NCBI GenBank assembly: GCA_964610315.1
Contig: CAZSVM010000026.1
Span: forward strand, 1 to 12,913
DNA from: JAQVEM01 sp964610315
GTDB taxonomy: Bacteria; Actinomycetota; Humimicrobiia; Humimicrobiales; Humimicrobiaceae
Length of the DNA stretch: 12,913 bases
Reading direction: 5' to 3'
Positions 5,650 through 12,913 of this stretch are shown in pieces. The notes under the pieces are model-generated. The model was given only the letters and a program-made list of their open reading frames with translations, searched no databases and was not told where the DNA came from. The position numbers and the translations under genes were made by a program. The stretch's first letter is position 1; the number at the start of each line of letters is the position of its first letter.

Positions 5650-7116
5650 ATGGCTGAATTAGATGAATTAAACAGGGAATTTCTTGATGGTAAGGTTTTA
5701 GCTGATTTAAGAGTCATCGCCAGGCAGCTGAATGTCCAGGGAATTTCTAAATTAAAGAAAGAGGAACTAATAGAAAAAATATTGGAAGAAGTATCCAATA
5801 ATGGTATGGAATCAGCAGGACCTTCATTGGAAGGCAGTACCATAGCTGAAAACGAAGTTGATAAAAGGGATGTGGGAATCAGGGAAAAGGAAAAAGAAGA
5901 ATTGGAAGAGGAAGAAACGGCAGAAGTAGAGGAAATGGTGGAAGAAGAAAAGAAAGTACCCCGTAAAAAAGCGGAATTCGAGTTATATAAAGAGAGAATG
6001 AAAGGAATACTGGATATATTAGCAGACGGCTATGGTTTCCTGAGGACAACCGGGTATCTGGCCGGTTCGCATGATATATATGTTTCCCAATCACAGATAA
6101 GAAGGTTTCGCTTAAGACAGGGTGATGAAGTATATGGCCAGGTTAGGCCGCCAAAAGAAAGCGAAAAATATAATGCCCTGCTCAGGATAGAGAAAGTAAA
6201 TGGAGAAGACCCGGAGTTTATACGAACCAGGATTCCATTTGAAAAATTAACTCCGGTATATCCTATGGAGCGGTTGAGACTGGAGACGGATGAGTCCGAT
6301 AATATCACCCCCAGAATAATAGATTTGATTGCACCCATAGGAAAAGGACAGAGAGGTCTTATCGTATCTCCTCCCAAAGCGGGTAAAACAACCATACTAA
6401 AGGACCTTGCCAACAGTGTTTCCACCAATAATCCGGAAGTAAATATTATAGTGCTGCTTATCGATGAGAGGCCCGAAGAGGTAACCGATATGGAGAGATC
6501 CGTAAAAGGGGAGGTAATAAGCTCTACATTTGACCAGCCGTCCGATAATCATATACAGGTAGCGGAGCTGGTGCTTCAGAGAGCAAAAAGACTGGTTGAG
6601 CACGGCAAAGATGTGCTGATACTTCTGGACAGTATAACCAGACTGGCCCGGGCTTATAATCTGTCCATTCCGGCCAGCGGAAGAGTTTTATCCGGAGGAG
6701 TGGATTCCTCTGCACTATTTCCCCCCAAGAGATTCTTCGGGGCAGCCAGGAATATCGAAAACGGCGGGAGTCTTACCATACTGGCCACTGCCTTAATCGA
6801 TACCGGCAGCAGAATGGATGACGTTATATTCGAGGAATTCAAGGGAACCGGTAATATGGAAATCAATCTGGACAGGTCGCTTGCGGATAAAAGGATTTTT
6901 CCGGCAATCGATATAACCAGATCCGGTACCAGGAAGGAAGAGCTGCTGATGAATAGGGAAGAAGCAGCCACGGTATGGAAACTTAGAAGATTGATTTATG
7001 AAAAAGAACCTGAAGTGGCTCTGGAGCAGTTAATAGATTACATTAAAAATACCAAATCGAATGAAGATTTTCTAAAAGCTATAAGGGCCAGTTTCGATAA
7101 AGAGAAAAAAATATAA
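5650..7116 (+). CDS. rho: transcription termination factor Rho
   Basis: A 488-aa RecA-like hexameric RNA helicase that ends transcription on untranslated RNA. Domains in order: Rho N-terminal helical (SAP-like) domain at about 6-48; a charged, Glu/Lys-rich linker at about 60-108; the RNA-binding cold-shock-like domain with ADGYGFLRTTG (125-135); and the ATPase domain from about 190. The ATPase has Walker A PPKAGKTT (241-248, K246), Walker B VLILLDS (322-328), the Q-loop region SGGVDSSALFPPKRFFGAARN (348-368) and EEFKGTGN (395-402) with ITRSGTRKEEL (422-432). The linker makes the protein longer than the roughly 420-aa E. coli form, as in several Gram-positive groups. The start is ATG 5650 with GGAAAGGAG 9 bases upstream. 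It is followed by rpmE after 246 bp, a common neighbour. Confidence 0.98.
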   Translation: MAELDELNREFLDGKVLADLRVIARQLNVQGISKLKKEELIEKILEEVSNNGMESAGPSLEGSTIAENEVDKRDVGIREKEKEELEEEETAEVEEMVEEEKKVPRKKAEFELYKERMKGILDILADGYGFLRTTGYLAGSHDIYVSQSQIRRFRLRQGDEVYGQVRPPKESEKYNALLRIEKVNGEDPEFIRTRIPFEKLTPVYPMERLRLETDESDNITPRIIDLIAPIGKGQRGLIVSPPKAGKTTILKDLANSVSTNNPEVNIIVLLIDERPEEVTDMERSVKGEVISSTFDQPSDNHIQVAELVLQRAKRLVEHGKDVLILLDSITRLARAYNLSIPASGRVLSGGVDSSALFPPKRFFGAARNIENGGSLTILATALIDTGSRMDDVIFEEFKGTGNMEINLDRSLADKRIFPAIDITRSGTRKEELLMNREEAATVWKLRRLIYEKEPEVALEQLIDYIKNTKSNEDFLKAIRASFDKEKKI

Positions 7117-7162
7117 CCTGCAGCACAAGAATTACTAAAGCAGGTTAAATATTCTTTTTTTT
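7115..7162 (+). terminator. hairpin plus T-run after rho
   Basis: AACCTGC (7115-7121) pairs with GCAGGTT (7140-7146), and a run of eight T (7155-7162) follows 8 bases later. The 5' arm overlaps the rho TAA stop codon. The gap between stem and T-run is longer than in a classic intrinsic terminator, so it may be inefficient. Confidence 0.45.
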
Positions 7163-7170
7163 ATAACTTT

Positions 7171-7205
7171 ATGGGGAAGGCAAGCATTGGCTGTCTGTTC
7201 CCCAT
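7171..7205 (+). terminator. second hairpin in the rho-rpmE gap
   Basis: ATGGGGAA (7171-7178) and TTCCCCAT (7198-7205) form a perfect 8-bp stem; AGC/GCT within the loop can add pairs. The T-tract after it is weak (TTTAAT). It could be a backup terminator, an mRNA 3'-end stabiliser, or a processing site if rho and rpmE are cotranscribed. Confidence 0.4.
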
Positions 7206-7362
7206 TTAATATATGCTCCTATTTTTATTATTATGTTTGCCTGGTTATGTTTACTGCTGAAAATATTTGTGTTAATATTTAAGATTTGAAATAATTAAGC
7301 GGAAGAATAATAAATAACTGGGAAATGATAGAGTAAATAACTAATAGTGAGGTTTTGTTAAA

Positions 7363-7569
7363 ATGAAAAGAGGTATACATCCGGAATATTTCGATTGTAC
7401 GGTTACCTGTTCCTGTGGTAATACCTTCAAGACCAGATCAACTAAAAAAGAGATAAGAGTGGAAATATGTTCCAATTGCCATCCCTTTTATACCGGGAAG
7501 CAGAAACTGGTTGACTCTGGCGGAAGAGTGGAAAGATTCAAAAAAAGACTGATAAAGTCTAAGAAATAG
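7363..7569 (+). CDS. rpmE: 50S ribosomal protein L31, zinc-binding form
   Basis: A 68-aa protein of the large ribosomal subunit, of normal length for the family. It begins MKRGIHPEY and holds the zinc ligands C16 and C18 (CSCG) and C37 and C40 (CSNC), with C12 nearby, then the conserved HPFYTGKQK (41-49) and a basic tail. The four cysteines mark the zinc-containing type rather than the zinc-free type made under zinc starvation. A GTGAGG Shine-Dalgarno at 7347-7352 precedes the ATG by 10 bases. The thyX start follows the stop by 14 bases, so this is probably the first gene of the rpmE-thyX-DUF1385-prfA-prmC run. Confidence 0.97.
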   Translation: MKRGIHPEYFDCTVTCSCGNTFKTRSTKKEIRVEICSNCHPFYTGKQKLVDSGGRVERFKKRLIKSKK

Positions 7570-7583
7570 AAAGGGCCACCTTT

Positions 7584-8267
7584 ATGAAGGTGAATTTAAT
7601 CAAATACACCCAGGAACCGGAAAAAACAGTAGCAGTAGCGGCCAGGCTCTGTTATTCACCAGTTGGTGTCGATGAGCTTATGGATAGACTGGGTAGTGAA
7701 GATGTACAAAAATTGGTCAGGTTCGTAATAAAAAGCGGCCATCTAAGTACAACAGAGCATATAAACTTTACATTTGCCATAGAGGGTGTATCCAGGGCAT
7801 TGACTCATCAGCTGGTAAGGCATAGGATTGCTTCCTATAATCAGCAGTCTCAAAGATATGTAAAATTCAGGGATAAATTCGAATATATTACCCCGCCCTC
7901 CATAGAAAAAAATAAAAAATGCCGGGATAAGTTTGATAAATTAATTTTAAATGCGCATAATCTTTATAAGGAGTTGCTGGATGAGGGGATTGAAGCAGAG
8001 GATGCCAGGTATATACTGCCCAATGCCTCGGAAACCAAAATAATCGTAACCATGAACGGCAGGGAACTTTTACATTTTTTTACGGTGAGATGCTGCAACA
8101 GGGCACAATGGGAAATCAGAGAAATGGCCACAAAGATGTTAAAACTGGTAAAGAAGACCGCACCCATAGTTTTTGAAAAAGCCGGTCCCAATTGTCTGAG
8201 AGGTCCCTGTCCCGAGGGTAAATTTCAATGTGAAAATCCCCCCAAAGCGAGTGATTTTAATGCCTGA
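7584..8267 (+). CDS. thyX: FAD-dependent thymidylate synthase ThyX
   Basis: This flavoenzyme makes dTMP from dUMP using methylenetetrahydrofolate as carbon donor and NADPH as reductant, giving tetrahydrofolate rather than the dihydrofolate made by ThyA. The ThyX signature RHR-x7-S is present as RHRIASYNQQSQRY (79-92, S89), with STTEH (55-59) before it and ARYILPNA (141-148) and CNRAQWEIR (171-179) after it, all typical. At 227 aa the length is normal. The start is ATG 7584 with AAAGGG about 9 bases upstream. The 3' end overlaps the likely start of the next gene by 8 bp, indicating translational coupling. The C-terminal cysteines (C204, C209, C216) are not part of the catalytic motif. Confidence 0.96.
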   Translation: MKVNLIKYTQEPEKTVAVAARLCYSPVGVDELMDRLGSEDVQKLVRFVIKSGHLSTTEHINFTFAIEGVSRALTHQLVRHRIASYNQQSQRYVKFRDKFEYITPPSIEKNKKCRDKFDKLILNAHNLYKELLDEGIEAEDARYILPNASETKIIVTMNGRELLHFFTVRCCNRAQWEIREMATKMLKLVKKTAPIVFEKAGPNCLRGPCPEGKFQCENPPKASDFNA

Positions 8268-9144
8268 AGTTAAATATCAGGTCGGAGGCCAGGCAGTTAT
8301 TGAAGGAGTTATGATGCGCAGTAAAAACTTCTGGGCTATAGCTGTAAGGAGGCCTGATAGGACCATTTCTACAAAGCTCTTCAGAGGAAGTCCCTTAAGT
8401 GTTAAGCATAAAATACTTGGTTTTTTATTTATCCGAGGAATGATTTCCATTGTTGAAAGCCTATCATTGGGTTTTAAAGCCTTAAGTTATTCGGTTAATG
8501 AGGCTACCGGAGCGGAGATAAAATTTTCCAAAAAGGAAATGACCATATCCGTAATAATTGCCGTGGTATTTTCAGTGGGCGTTTTCTTTGTGCTTCCCAC
8601 TGTAATAGGCAGGTCTTTTTCTAACTTACTGCCTAACGCTGTAGTTTATAATCTTCTGGAGGGATTAATCAGAATCGCATTTTTTCTGATATATATTCTG
8701 GTAGTCTCACAGCTTAGAGATATAAAAAGAGTTTTTCAGTATCATGGGGCAGAACATAAGACCATACAGGCCTATGAGAACAATGAAGAATTGAAACCGG
8801 AAATCGTTAAGAAATACAGCACCATTCATGTAAGATGCGGAACCAGTTTTTTACTGATTGTAATGGTAGTGGCTATATTTGTATTTGCTCTTCTGGGCAG
8901 ACAGCCAATATTGTGGAGAATTTTATCGAGAATACTTTTGATACCGGTTATTGCCGGTATTTCCTATGAATTTATAAGGCTTGCCGGGAAATTTAGCAAT
9001 AGTAAAATAATTAAAATACTTTTTTATCCCGGATTACTGCTTCAAAAGATCACCACCAGAGAACCGGATAATGATCAGATAGAAGTGGCCATAAGTTCGT
9101 TTCAAAGAGTCATGGAGGCAGAAAAAGCATTAAAGGCAGGCTAA
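8260..9144 (+). CDS. yqhQ: DUF1385 membrane protein (YqhQ family)
   Basis: A conserved membrane protein of unknown function. The start chosen is ATG 8260 (294 aa), giving MPEVKYQVGGQAVIEGVMMR, the usual N-terminus of the family; GTG codons at 8230 and 8251 are alternatives. It overlaps the thyX stop by 8 bp. Residues 8-20 form the GGQAVIEGVMMR signature. Hydrophobic segments lie at about 94-113, 136-151, 196-213 and 221-241. Two conserved polar motifs sit between them: YHGAEHKT (161-168) and TIHVRCGTSF (188-197), whose His, Glu and Cys could form a metal or active site. The location just before prfA is common in Gram-positive genomes but does not reveal a role. The prfA start follows one base after its stop. 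Confidence 0.92.
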   Translation: MPEVKYQVGGQAVIEGVMMRSKNFWAIAVRRPDRTISTKLFRGSPLSVKHKILGFLFIRGMISIVESLSLGFKALSYSVNEATGAEIKFSKKEMTISVIIAVVFSVGVFFVLPTVIGRSFSNLLPNAVVYNLLEGLIRIAFFLIYILVVSQLRDIKRVFQYHGAEHKTIQAYENNEELKPEIVKKYSTIHVRCGTSFLLIVMVVAIFVFALLGRQPILWRILSRILLIPVIAGISYEFIRLAGKFSNSKIIKILFYPGLLLQKITTREPDNDQIEVAISSFQRVMEAEKALKAG

Positions 9145-9145
9145 T

Positions 9146-10225
9146 ATGTCAGCATTACTGGATAAGCTAAAATTATACGAGGATAATTATACAAAATTAA
9201 CCGAAATGCTCTCCCATCCTGAGGTATCCAACAATCCTGAAAAAATAAAGGAATATGGAAGAAAAATAGCTGAAATGGAAGAGATTGTAAATATTTCCAG
9301 AAAATATAAGGAAGTTCTTTCTTCTATCAAGGAAGCGGAAGAGATGCTGAAGGGAGAGAAGGAAGAGGAAATGAAGAGTTTTCTTAAGGGCGAGCTCAGG
9401 GAAAATATGGATAAAAAACAGAAGCTCGAAAAAAGAATAAAAATACTCCTGACTCCCAAAGATCCTAATGATAGGAAAAATGTTATAGTTGAAATCAGAG
9501 CCGGTACTGGAGGAGATGAAGCAGCATTGTTTGCCGAGGTTCTTTACAGGTTATATACCAAGTATGCCGAAAACCGGAAATGGAAATATTCCGTATTAAG
9601 TTCCAATAGCCTGGGTATCGGAGGGTTTAAGGAAGTAATATTTGAAATCGAAGGTGAAGGAGCTTATGGAACTATGAAATATGAATCTGGAGTTCACAGG
9701 GTTCAGAGAATTCCAGCTACCGAATCCCAGGGAAGGATACACACTTCCACTGCTACAGTGGCCGTGCTGCCGGTAGCGGAGGAAGTAGAGGTCAAAATAG
9801 ATCCGGCTGATTTGAGAATAGATGTTTTTCGTTCCAGCGGTCCGGGAGGACAGTCTGTAAATACCACTGATTCTGCGGTAAGGATAACTCACATTCCCAG
9901 CGGTATGGTGGTAACCTGCCAGGATGAAAAATCTCAGTTGCAGAATAAGGAAAAAGCTCTGAAAATTCTAAGAGCCAGACTTATGGAAGAAGAAGAACGT
10001 AAACAGATGAGTGAACAAATTGAAAAAAGAAGAATGCAGATAGGCTCCGGTGAAAGAAGCGAAAGGATAAGAACTTACAACTATCCACAGGGCAGGGTAA
10101 CTGACCACAGGATAAATTTAACTTTATATAAACTTGACGAAATTTTGGAAGGTGATCTGGAGCAGTTGGCCGATCCATTAAGAAGTGCAGATAATGAAAA
10201 GAAGATAGAGAAGATAGGGGCTTAG
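9146..10225 (+). CDS. prfA: peptide chain release factor 1
   Basis: A 359-aa class I release factor that reads UAA and UAG at the ribosomal A site and triggers peptide release. The stop-codon tripeptide P-A-T (190-192) lies within RIPATESQGRIHTS, as in RF1 and not the S-P-F of RF2. The catalytic GGQ is at 234-236 within SSGPGGQSVNTTDSAVR. The acidic N-terminal coiled domain 1 is complete, and RAGTGGDEAALFA (118-130) is typical. The start is ATG 9146, one base after the DUF1385 stop, with GGCAGG just upstream. The following gene encodes the methyltransferase that modifies Q236. Confidence 0.98.
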   Translation: MSALLDKLKLYEDNYTKLTEMLSHPEVSNNPEKIKEYGRKIAEMEEIVNISRKYKEVLSSIKEAEEMLKGEKEEEMKSFLKGELRENMDKKQKLEKRIKILLTPKDPNDRKNVIVEIRAGTGGDEAALFAEVLYRLYTKYAENRKWKYSVLSSNSLGIGGFKEVIFEIEGEGAYGTMKYESGVHRVQRIPATESQGRIHTSTATVAVLPVAEEVEVKIDPADLRIDVFRSSGPGGQSVNTTDSAVRITHIPSGMVVTCQDEKSQLQNKEKALKILRARLMEEEERKQMSEQIEKRRMQIGSGERSERIRTYNYPQGRVTDHRINLTLYKLDEILEGDLEQLADPLRSADNEKKIEKIGA

Positions 10226-10230
10226 GTTAT

Positions 10231-11151
10231 TTGCAAATATGGAACGTAAAAAATATTTTAGATTGGGCTATAAATTATTTTAAAAATAAAGAGATTACTC
10301 AATCCAGGTTATCGGCGGAACTGTTACTTAGTTCGGTTCTTAATCTGGATAGAATAAACTTATATTTGAATTATAATCGTATTCTAAACAAGCAGGAACT
10401 GGCTACTTATAAAAAATACATTCTAAAAAGGTTAGAACATACTCCCATTCAATATATTTTAAACGAAGCATATTTTAGAAAAATAAGATTGTATGTAGAC
10501 AGCAGGGTACTGATACCCAGACCCGAAACCGAACTTTTAGTAGAGAAAGCCTTCCAACTTTTAAAAGGTAATCCGGATGCCGGTAAAGTTATTATTTTAG
10601 AGATTGGTACCGGAAGCGGAGCAATTTCCATAAGTATGGCTTATGAAATTTCGGATGAATTAAAAATAGATAACCAGTTCTGGGAAATAACAGCTACCGA
10701 TAATAATTCCGGTATACTGGAAATAGCGGAGAAGAACGCCGGAAATATTTTAAGCAGTGATAAACTTGATAATATAAAATTCATTGAATGCGACCTGGTA
10801 CCAACAGAGGACTCTGATTTTTTTAAGCAATACCGCGATAAAATTAACCTGGTAATTTCAAATCCTCCCTATATTTCCGAAAAAGATTATGAGGATCTCC
10901 CCCCAGAAGTAAAAAATTATGAGCCTAAAAATGCACTGTTGGCAGGCAAAACCGGCCTGGAGGTGTATGAGAGAATTCTTGACAGAGTAAAACCCTACCT
11001 GTCACCAGAGTTCTGCTATATTTTATTCGAAATCGATCCTGCAAAAAGTGCTCCCTTAAAAAAGTTATTCGGAGATATTATCGGCCCCAAAGAGATAGTA
11101 GTGGATAACGATTATAATCAGAGGGAGCGTATCATGGCCGTCAAAGTTTAA
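10231..11151 (+). CDS. prmC: release factor glutamine methyltransferase PrmC
   Basis: A SAM-dependent enzyme that N5-methylates the glutamine of the GGQ motif in release factors, raising their activity. The 306-aa protein has a helical N-terminal substrate-binding domain (about 1-75), the linker motif RVLIPRPETELLVE (92-105), the SAM-binding EIGTGSGAISI (124-134) and the catalytic NPPY (211-214), followed by EPKNALLAGKTGLEVYE. The start is TTG 10231: this yields the expected IWNVKNILDWA opening, and the ATG seen shortly after (10238) is in another frame. GGGG (10217-10220) may serve as Shine-Dalgarno. It begins 5 bases after prfA, so the two are coupled. No strong terminator is visible after it. 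Confidence 0.97.
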   Translation: MQIWNVKNILDWAINYFKNKEITQSRLSAELLLSSVLNLDRINLYLNYNRILNKQELATYKKYILKRLEHTPIQYILNEAYFRKIRLYVDSRVLIPRPETELLVEKAFQLLKGNPDAGKVIILEIGTGSGAISISMAYEISDELKIDNQFWEITATDNNSGILEIAEKNAGNILSSDKLDNIKFIECDLVPTEDSDFFKQYRDKINLVISNPPYISEKDYEDLPPEVKNYEPKNALLAGKTGLEVYERILDRVKPYLSPEFCYILFEIDPAKSAPLKKLFGDIIGPKEIVVDNDYNQRERIMAVKV

Positions 11152-11199
11152 AAAGTCATAAAATATCATAAAAAGAATAATTTTAACAAAAAAATTATC

Positions 11200-11228
11200 T
11201 TAAAAGAAAATCATTATTGCTTTATAAT
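11200..11228 (+). promoter_or_regulatory. candidate promoter of the ion transporter gene
   Basis: In the 182-bp gap after prmC, TTAAAA (11200-11205, 4 of 6) and TATAAT (11223-11228, 6 of 6) are separated by 17 bp. A second TATAAT at 11246-11251 has no good -35 partner. The gap suggests that the transporter is transcribed separately from the prfA operon. Its AT-richness makes chance matches likely. Confidence 0.4.
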
Positions 11229-11333
11229 GCTTATTCAAGTTGTTTTATAATATTTGTTTTTTTAAATTCCAGGTGATAGGATTTTACTAATTTTTATTTA
11301 ATAAAGATAAAAATATAAGCTAAGGAAAAGAAA

Positions 11334-12638
11334 TTGAGCCCGGCTTTAATTGCGATAATAATTTTTGTACTTACTTATGTAATTATCATAACCGAAAAAG
11401 TAAACAGAACAGTGGTTGCTTTTATCGGTGCTCTGCTGCTGATTTTATTCAATGTTTTTGATGTAAAAGAAGCGGTGGGATTTATCAGCTGGGAAACTAT
11501 TGGTCTGCTGTTTGGTATGTTTATCATAGTAGCGGCTTTATCTGATGCCGGTTTTTTCTCATTTCTGGCTCTTATACTGGCAAGGTGGTTGAAATATTCT
11601 CCTACCAAAATATTTATCTTTTTCCCTATTATGACAGCATTGCTTTCCGCTTTTATGAACAGCGTTACGGTGATGATTTTCTTTGCTACCCTGACTTACG
11701 AGATCTGTAAAATATTAAAAATCGATGCTATCCCCATAGTAATTACCGAAGTAATGCTGGCTAATATAGGAGGCTCTGCTACCATGGTAGGTGATGCGCC
11801 TAATGTTATCCTTGGTTTGCAGCTTGGCTATTATTTTAATGATTTCTTGATTAATAATACTCCTATAGCCATACTGGCCGGGGCATTTACTCTTCTCTAT
11901 TGTTATCTGGTAAGCCGTAAGTCTACCGTACCGTTAGAGGAAATACCCAAGAAGGAACTGGAAGAGATGGACCCGGCCGAGGCAATAGAAGATAGAAAGC
12001 AGTTAAAAGTAGCACTGGTTGCATTCGGAGCAGCAATTTTCTTTTTGATTGTTCATAACTTTATAGAAAAATATATTCATATTCCGCTTACCGCCCCCCT
12101 TGCTGCTATGGCACCGGCTTTTATTATGCTGGCTGTCCTGGGAAAAAGATCGGAAAGAATTCTGCTTAAGGTGAATTATGAAGTGATATTGTTTTTCATG
12201 GGATTATTTGTAGTGGTAGGCGGGCTTGAACATACCGGTGTAATAAGAACAGTGGCAAACTCTATTGCCAATGTTTTTAGGGACAATCATGTGGAACTTC
12301 TAAGTACACTGATATGGGGTTCCGGTATTACCAGTGGGTTTGTTGATAATGTGCCATTTGCACTTTCAATGGCATATATACTGGGAAATATCGTTAAGTT
12401 TGCAGGAGTCCCCGCTATATCCATTATGATCTGGGCAACATCGTTAGGTTTGGATATAGGTGGTAATTTTACTCCTATTGGAGCTTCAGCTAATGTAGTA
12501 GCTTATTCGGCAATGGAAAGAAGAGGTCAGTCAATCGGGTGGGGTAAATGGCTAAAACTTGCCATACCGGCTACTCTTATTGCCCTTACTATCTCCAATA
12601 TCGGAATTTTCATTAAATATATTACCGGGTTTTTCTAA
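11334..12638 (+). CDS. ArsB/NhaD/SLC13-type ion transporter
   Basis: A 434-aa inner-membrane carrier of the ion transporter superfamily, with about ten hydrophobic segments. The two inverted halves each carry the signature re-entrant loop: NIGGSATMVGDAPNVI (144-159) and IGGNFTPIGASANVVA (375-390). Each half also has an Asn-centred helix break, AFMNSVTVM (106-114) and GFVDNVPFA (335-343). A charged cytoplasmic loop (about 195-225) joins the halves. The family includes arsenite/antimonite pumps, Na+/H+ antiporters and dicarboxylate carriers; the substrate cannot be told from sequence, and no ars genes are adjacent. The start is TTG 11334 with AAGGA at 11322-11326, 7 bases upstream, which fixes the start. 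It stands alone between prmC and tRNA-fMet. Confidence 0.88.
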   Translation: MSPALIAIIIFVLTYVIIITEKVNRTVVAFIGALLLILFNVFDVKEAVGFISWETIGLLFGMFIIVAALSDAGFFSFLALILARWLKYSPTKIFIFFPIMTALLSAFMNSVTVMIFFATLTYEICKILKIDAIPIVITEVMLANIGGSATMVGDAPNVILGLQLGYYFNDFLINNTPIAILAGAFTLLYCYLVSRKSTVPLEEIPKKELEEMDPAEAIEDRKQLKVALVAFGAAIFFLIVHNFIEKYIHIPLTAPLAAMAPAFIMLAVLGKRSERILLKVNYEVILFFMGLFVVVGGLEHTGVIRTVANSIANVFRDNHVELLSTLIWGSGITSGFVDNVPFALSMAYILGNIVKFAGVPAISIMIWATSLGLDIGGNFTPIGASANVVAYSAMERRGQSIGWGKWLKLAIPATLIALTISNIGIFIKYITGFF

Positions 12639-12706
12639 TTATCATATATATTCCCCATTATATTCCTGAATTTTATAATAAAACTGCTTCTTTTATCTAT
12701 CTTTAT

Positions 12707-12722
12707 TACCTATAAATAGGTA
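12707..12722 (+). terminator. small hairpin after the transporter gene
   Basis: TACCTA (12707-12712) and TAGGTA (12717-12722) form a 6-bp stem with a 4-base loop, followed by TTTATT. It is the only stem I see between the transporter stop and the tRNA promoter. It is weak and A/T-rich, so its role as terminator is uncertain. Confidence 0.3.
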
Positions 12723-12762
12723 TTTATTCATCTCAATTACTTAAAAGCCAAAAACGCATCAG

Positions 12763-12815
12763 TATAACCATTTATAATAAGAAACTAATTTGAAAAAAAA
12801 ATAAAAATGGTTATA
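12763..12815 (+). repeat. 11-bp perfect inverted repeat around the tRNA-fMet promoter
   Basis: TATAACCATTT (12763-12773) is the exact reverse complement of AAATGGTTATA (12805-12815), with 31 bases between. The right arm runs into the -10 box and the loop contains the -35 box. It could be a protein site or the stem of a read-through transcript from the transporter gene. Confidence 0.4.
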
Positions 12816-12817
12816 AT
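12790..12817 (+). promoter_or_regulatory. promoter of tRNA-fMet
   Basis: TTGAAA (12790-12795, 5 of 6) and TATAAT (12812-12817, 6 of 6) are separated by 16 bp. The mature tRNA starts 45 bases after the -10 box, a normal distance for a tRNA precursor leader. This is the best promoter match in the window apart from that of tRNA-Arg. Confidence 0.7.
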
Positions 12818-12861
12818 ATGTTTCTGCGGTAGGAAAGTTAACCGCTGGAAATCTAATACGG

Positions 12862-12913
<52 letters not shown>

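Noticed and set aside
5556..5843. Minus-strand open frame over the rho start
   Set aside because: Hydrophobic tail arises from reverse reading of A-rich DNA; it overlaps the rho Shine-Dalgarno and N-terminal domain.
7267..7295. Possible rpmE promoter (TTGTGT-17 bp-AATAAT)
   Set aside because: The -35 match is only 3 of 6; in this AT-rich gap it is not above chance, so it is not listed as a feature.
8230..8259. Upstream GTG start for the DUF1385 gene
   Set aside because: It would add ten residues not typical of the family; ATG 8260 gives the expected N-terminus.

Overview
The window is an ordinary-looking stretch of bacterial chromosome, AT-rich (the intergenic regions strongly so), with intact housekeeping genes and no mobile element, CRISPR array or phage gene visible. 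It begins inside a tRNA-Arg(CCT) on the minus strand and ends inside an initiator tRNA-fMet on the plus strand. A transcription-terminating T-box, Shine-Dalgarno-led genes, a zinc-ribbon L31, ThyX as thymidylate synthase and the order rho-rpmE-thyX-DUF1385-prfA-prmC all suggest a Gram-positive-type lineage. The GNAT protein resembles a family I know mainly from Actinomycetota. My best guess is an uncultivated low-GC member of Actinomycetota or a deep Bacillota-like lineage; this is inference only.

Left block (1-2360, minus strand): an aminotransferase gene reads into ddl (D-Ala-D-Ala ligase) with a 28-bp gap, followed by tRNA-Arg with its own consensus-like promoter. The aminotransferase promoter lies back to back with a promoter for a plus-strand GNAT acetyltransferase. 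The two share a pair of 14-bp direct repeats spaced exactly 20 bp apart.

Middle block (3339-5140): a complete T-box leader with a TGG (Trp) specifier controls a TrpB2-type tryptophan synthase beta chain. The T-box bulge (TGGC) fits a tRNA with discriminator G73, as tRNA-Trp has, so two separate parts of the RNA agree with the downstream gene. No trpA or other trp gene is nearby.

Right block (5650-11151, plus strand): rho, preceded by a 557-bp AT-rich gap, then rpmE, thyX, a DUF1385 membrane protein, prfA and prmC. The last five are tightly spaced or overlapping and form an expression and translation-termination operon: PrmC methylates the GGQ glutamine of the RF1 made by prfA. After a 182-bp gap comes a solitary ArsB/NhaD-type ion transporter, then the tRNA-fMet with a strong promoter.

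I did not find a clearly new biological system. The points most worth a second look are the T-box/TrpB2 pairing, the unusual omega-loop residues of Ddl, the shared repeat between divergent promoters, and the divergent acetyl-CoA motif of the GNAT protein.
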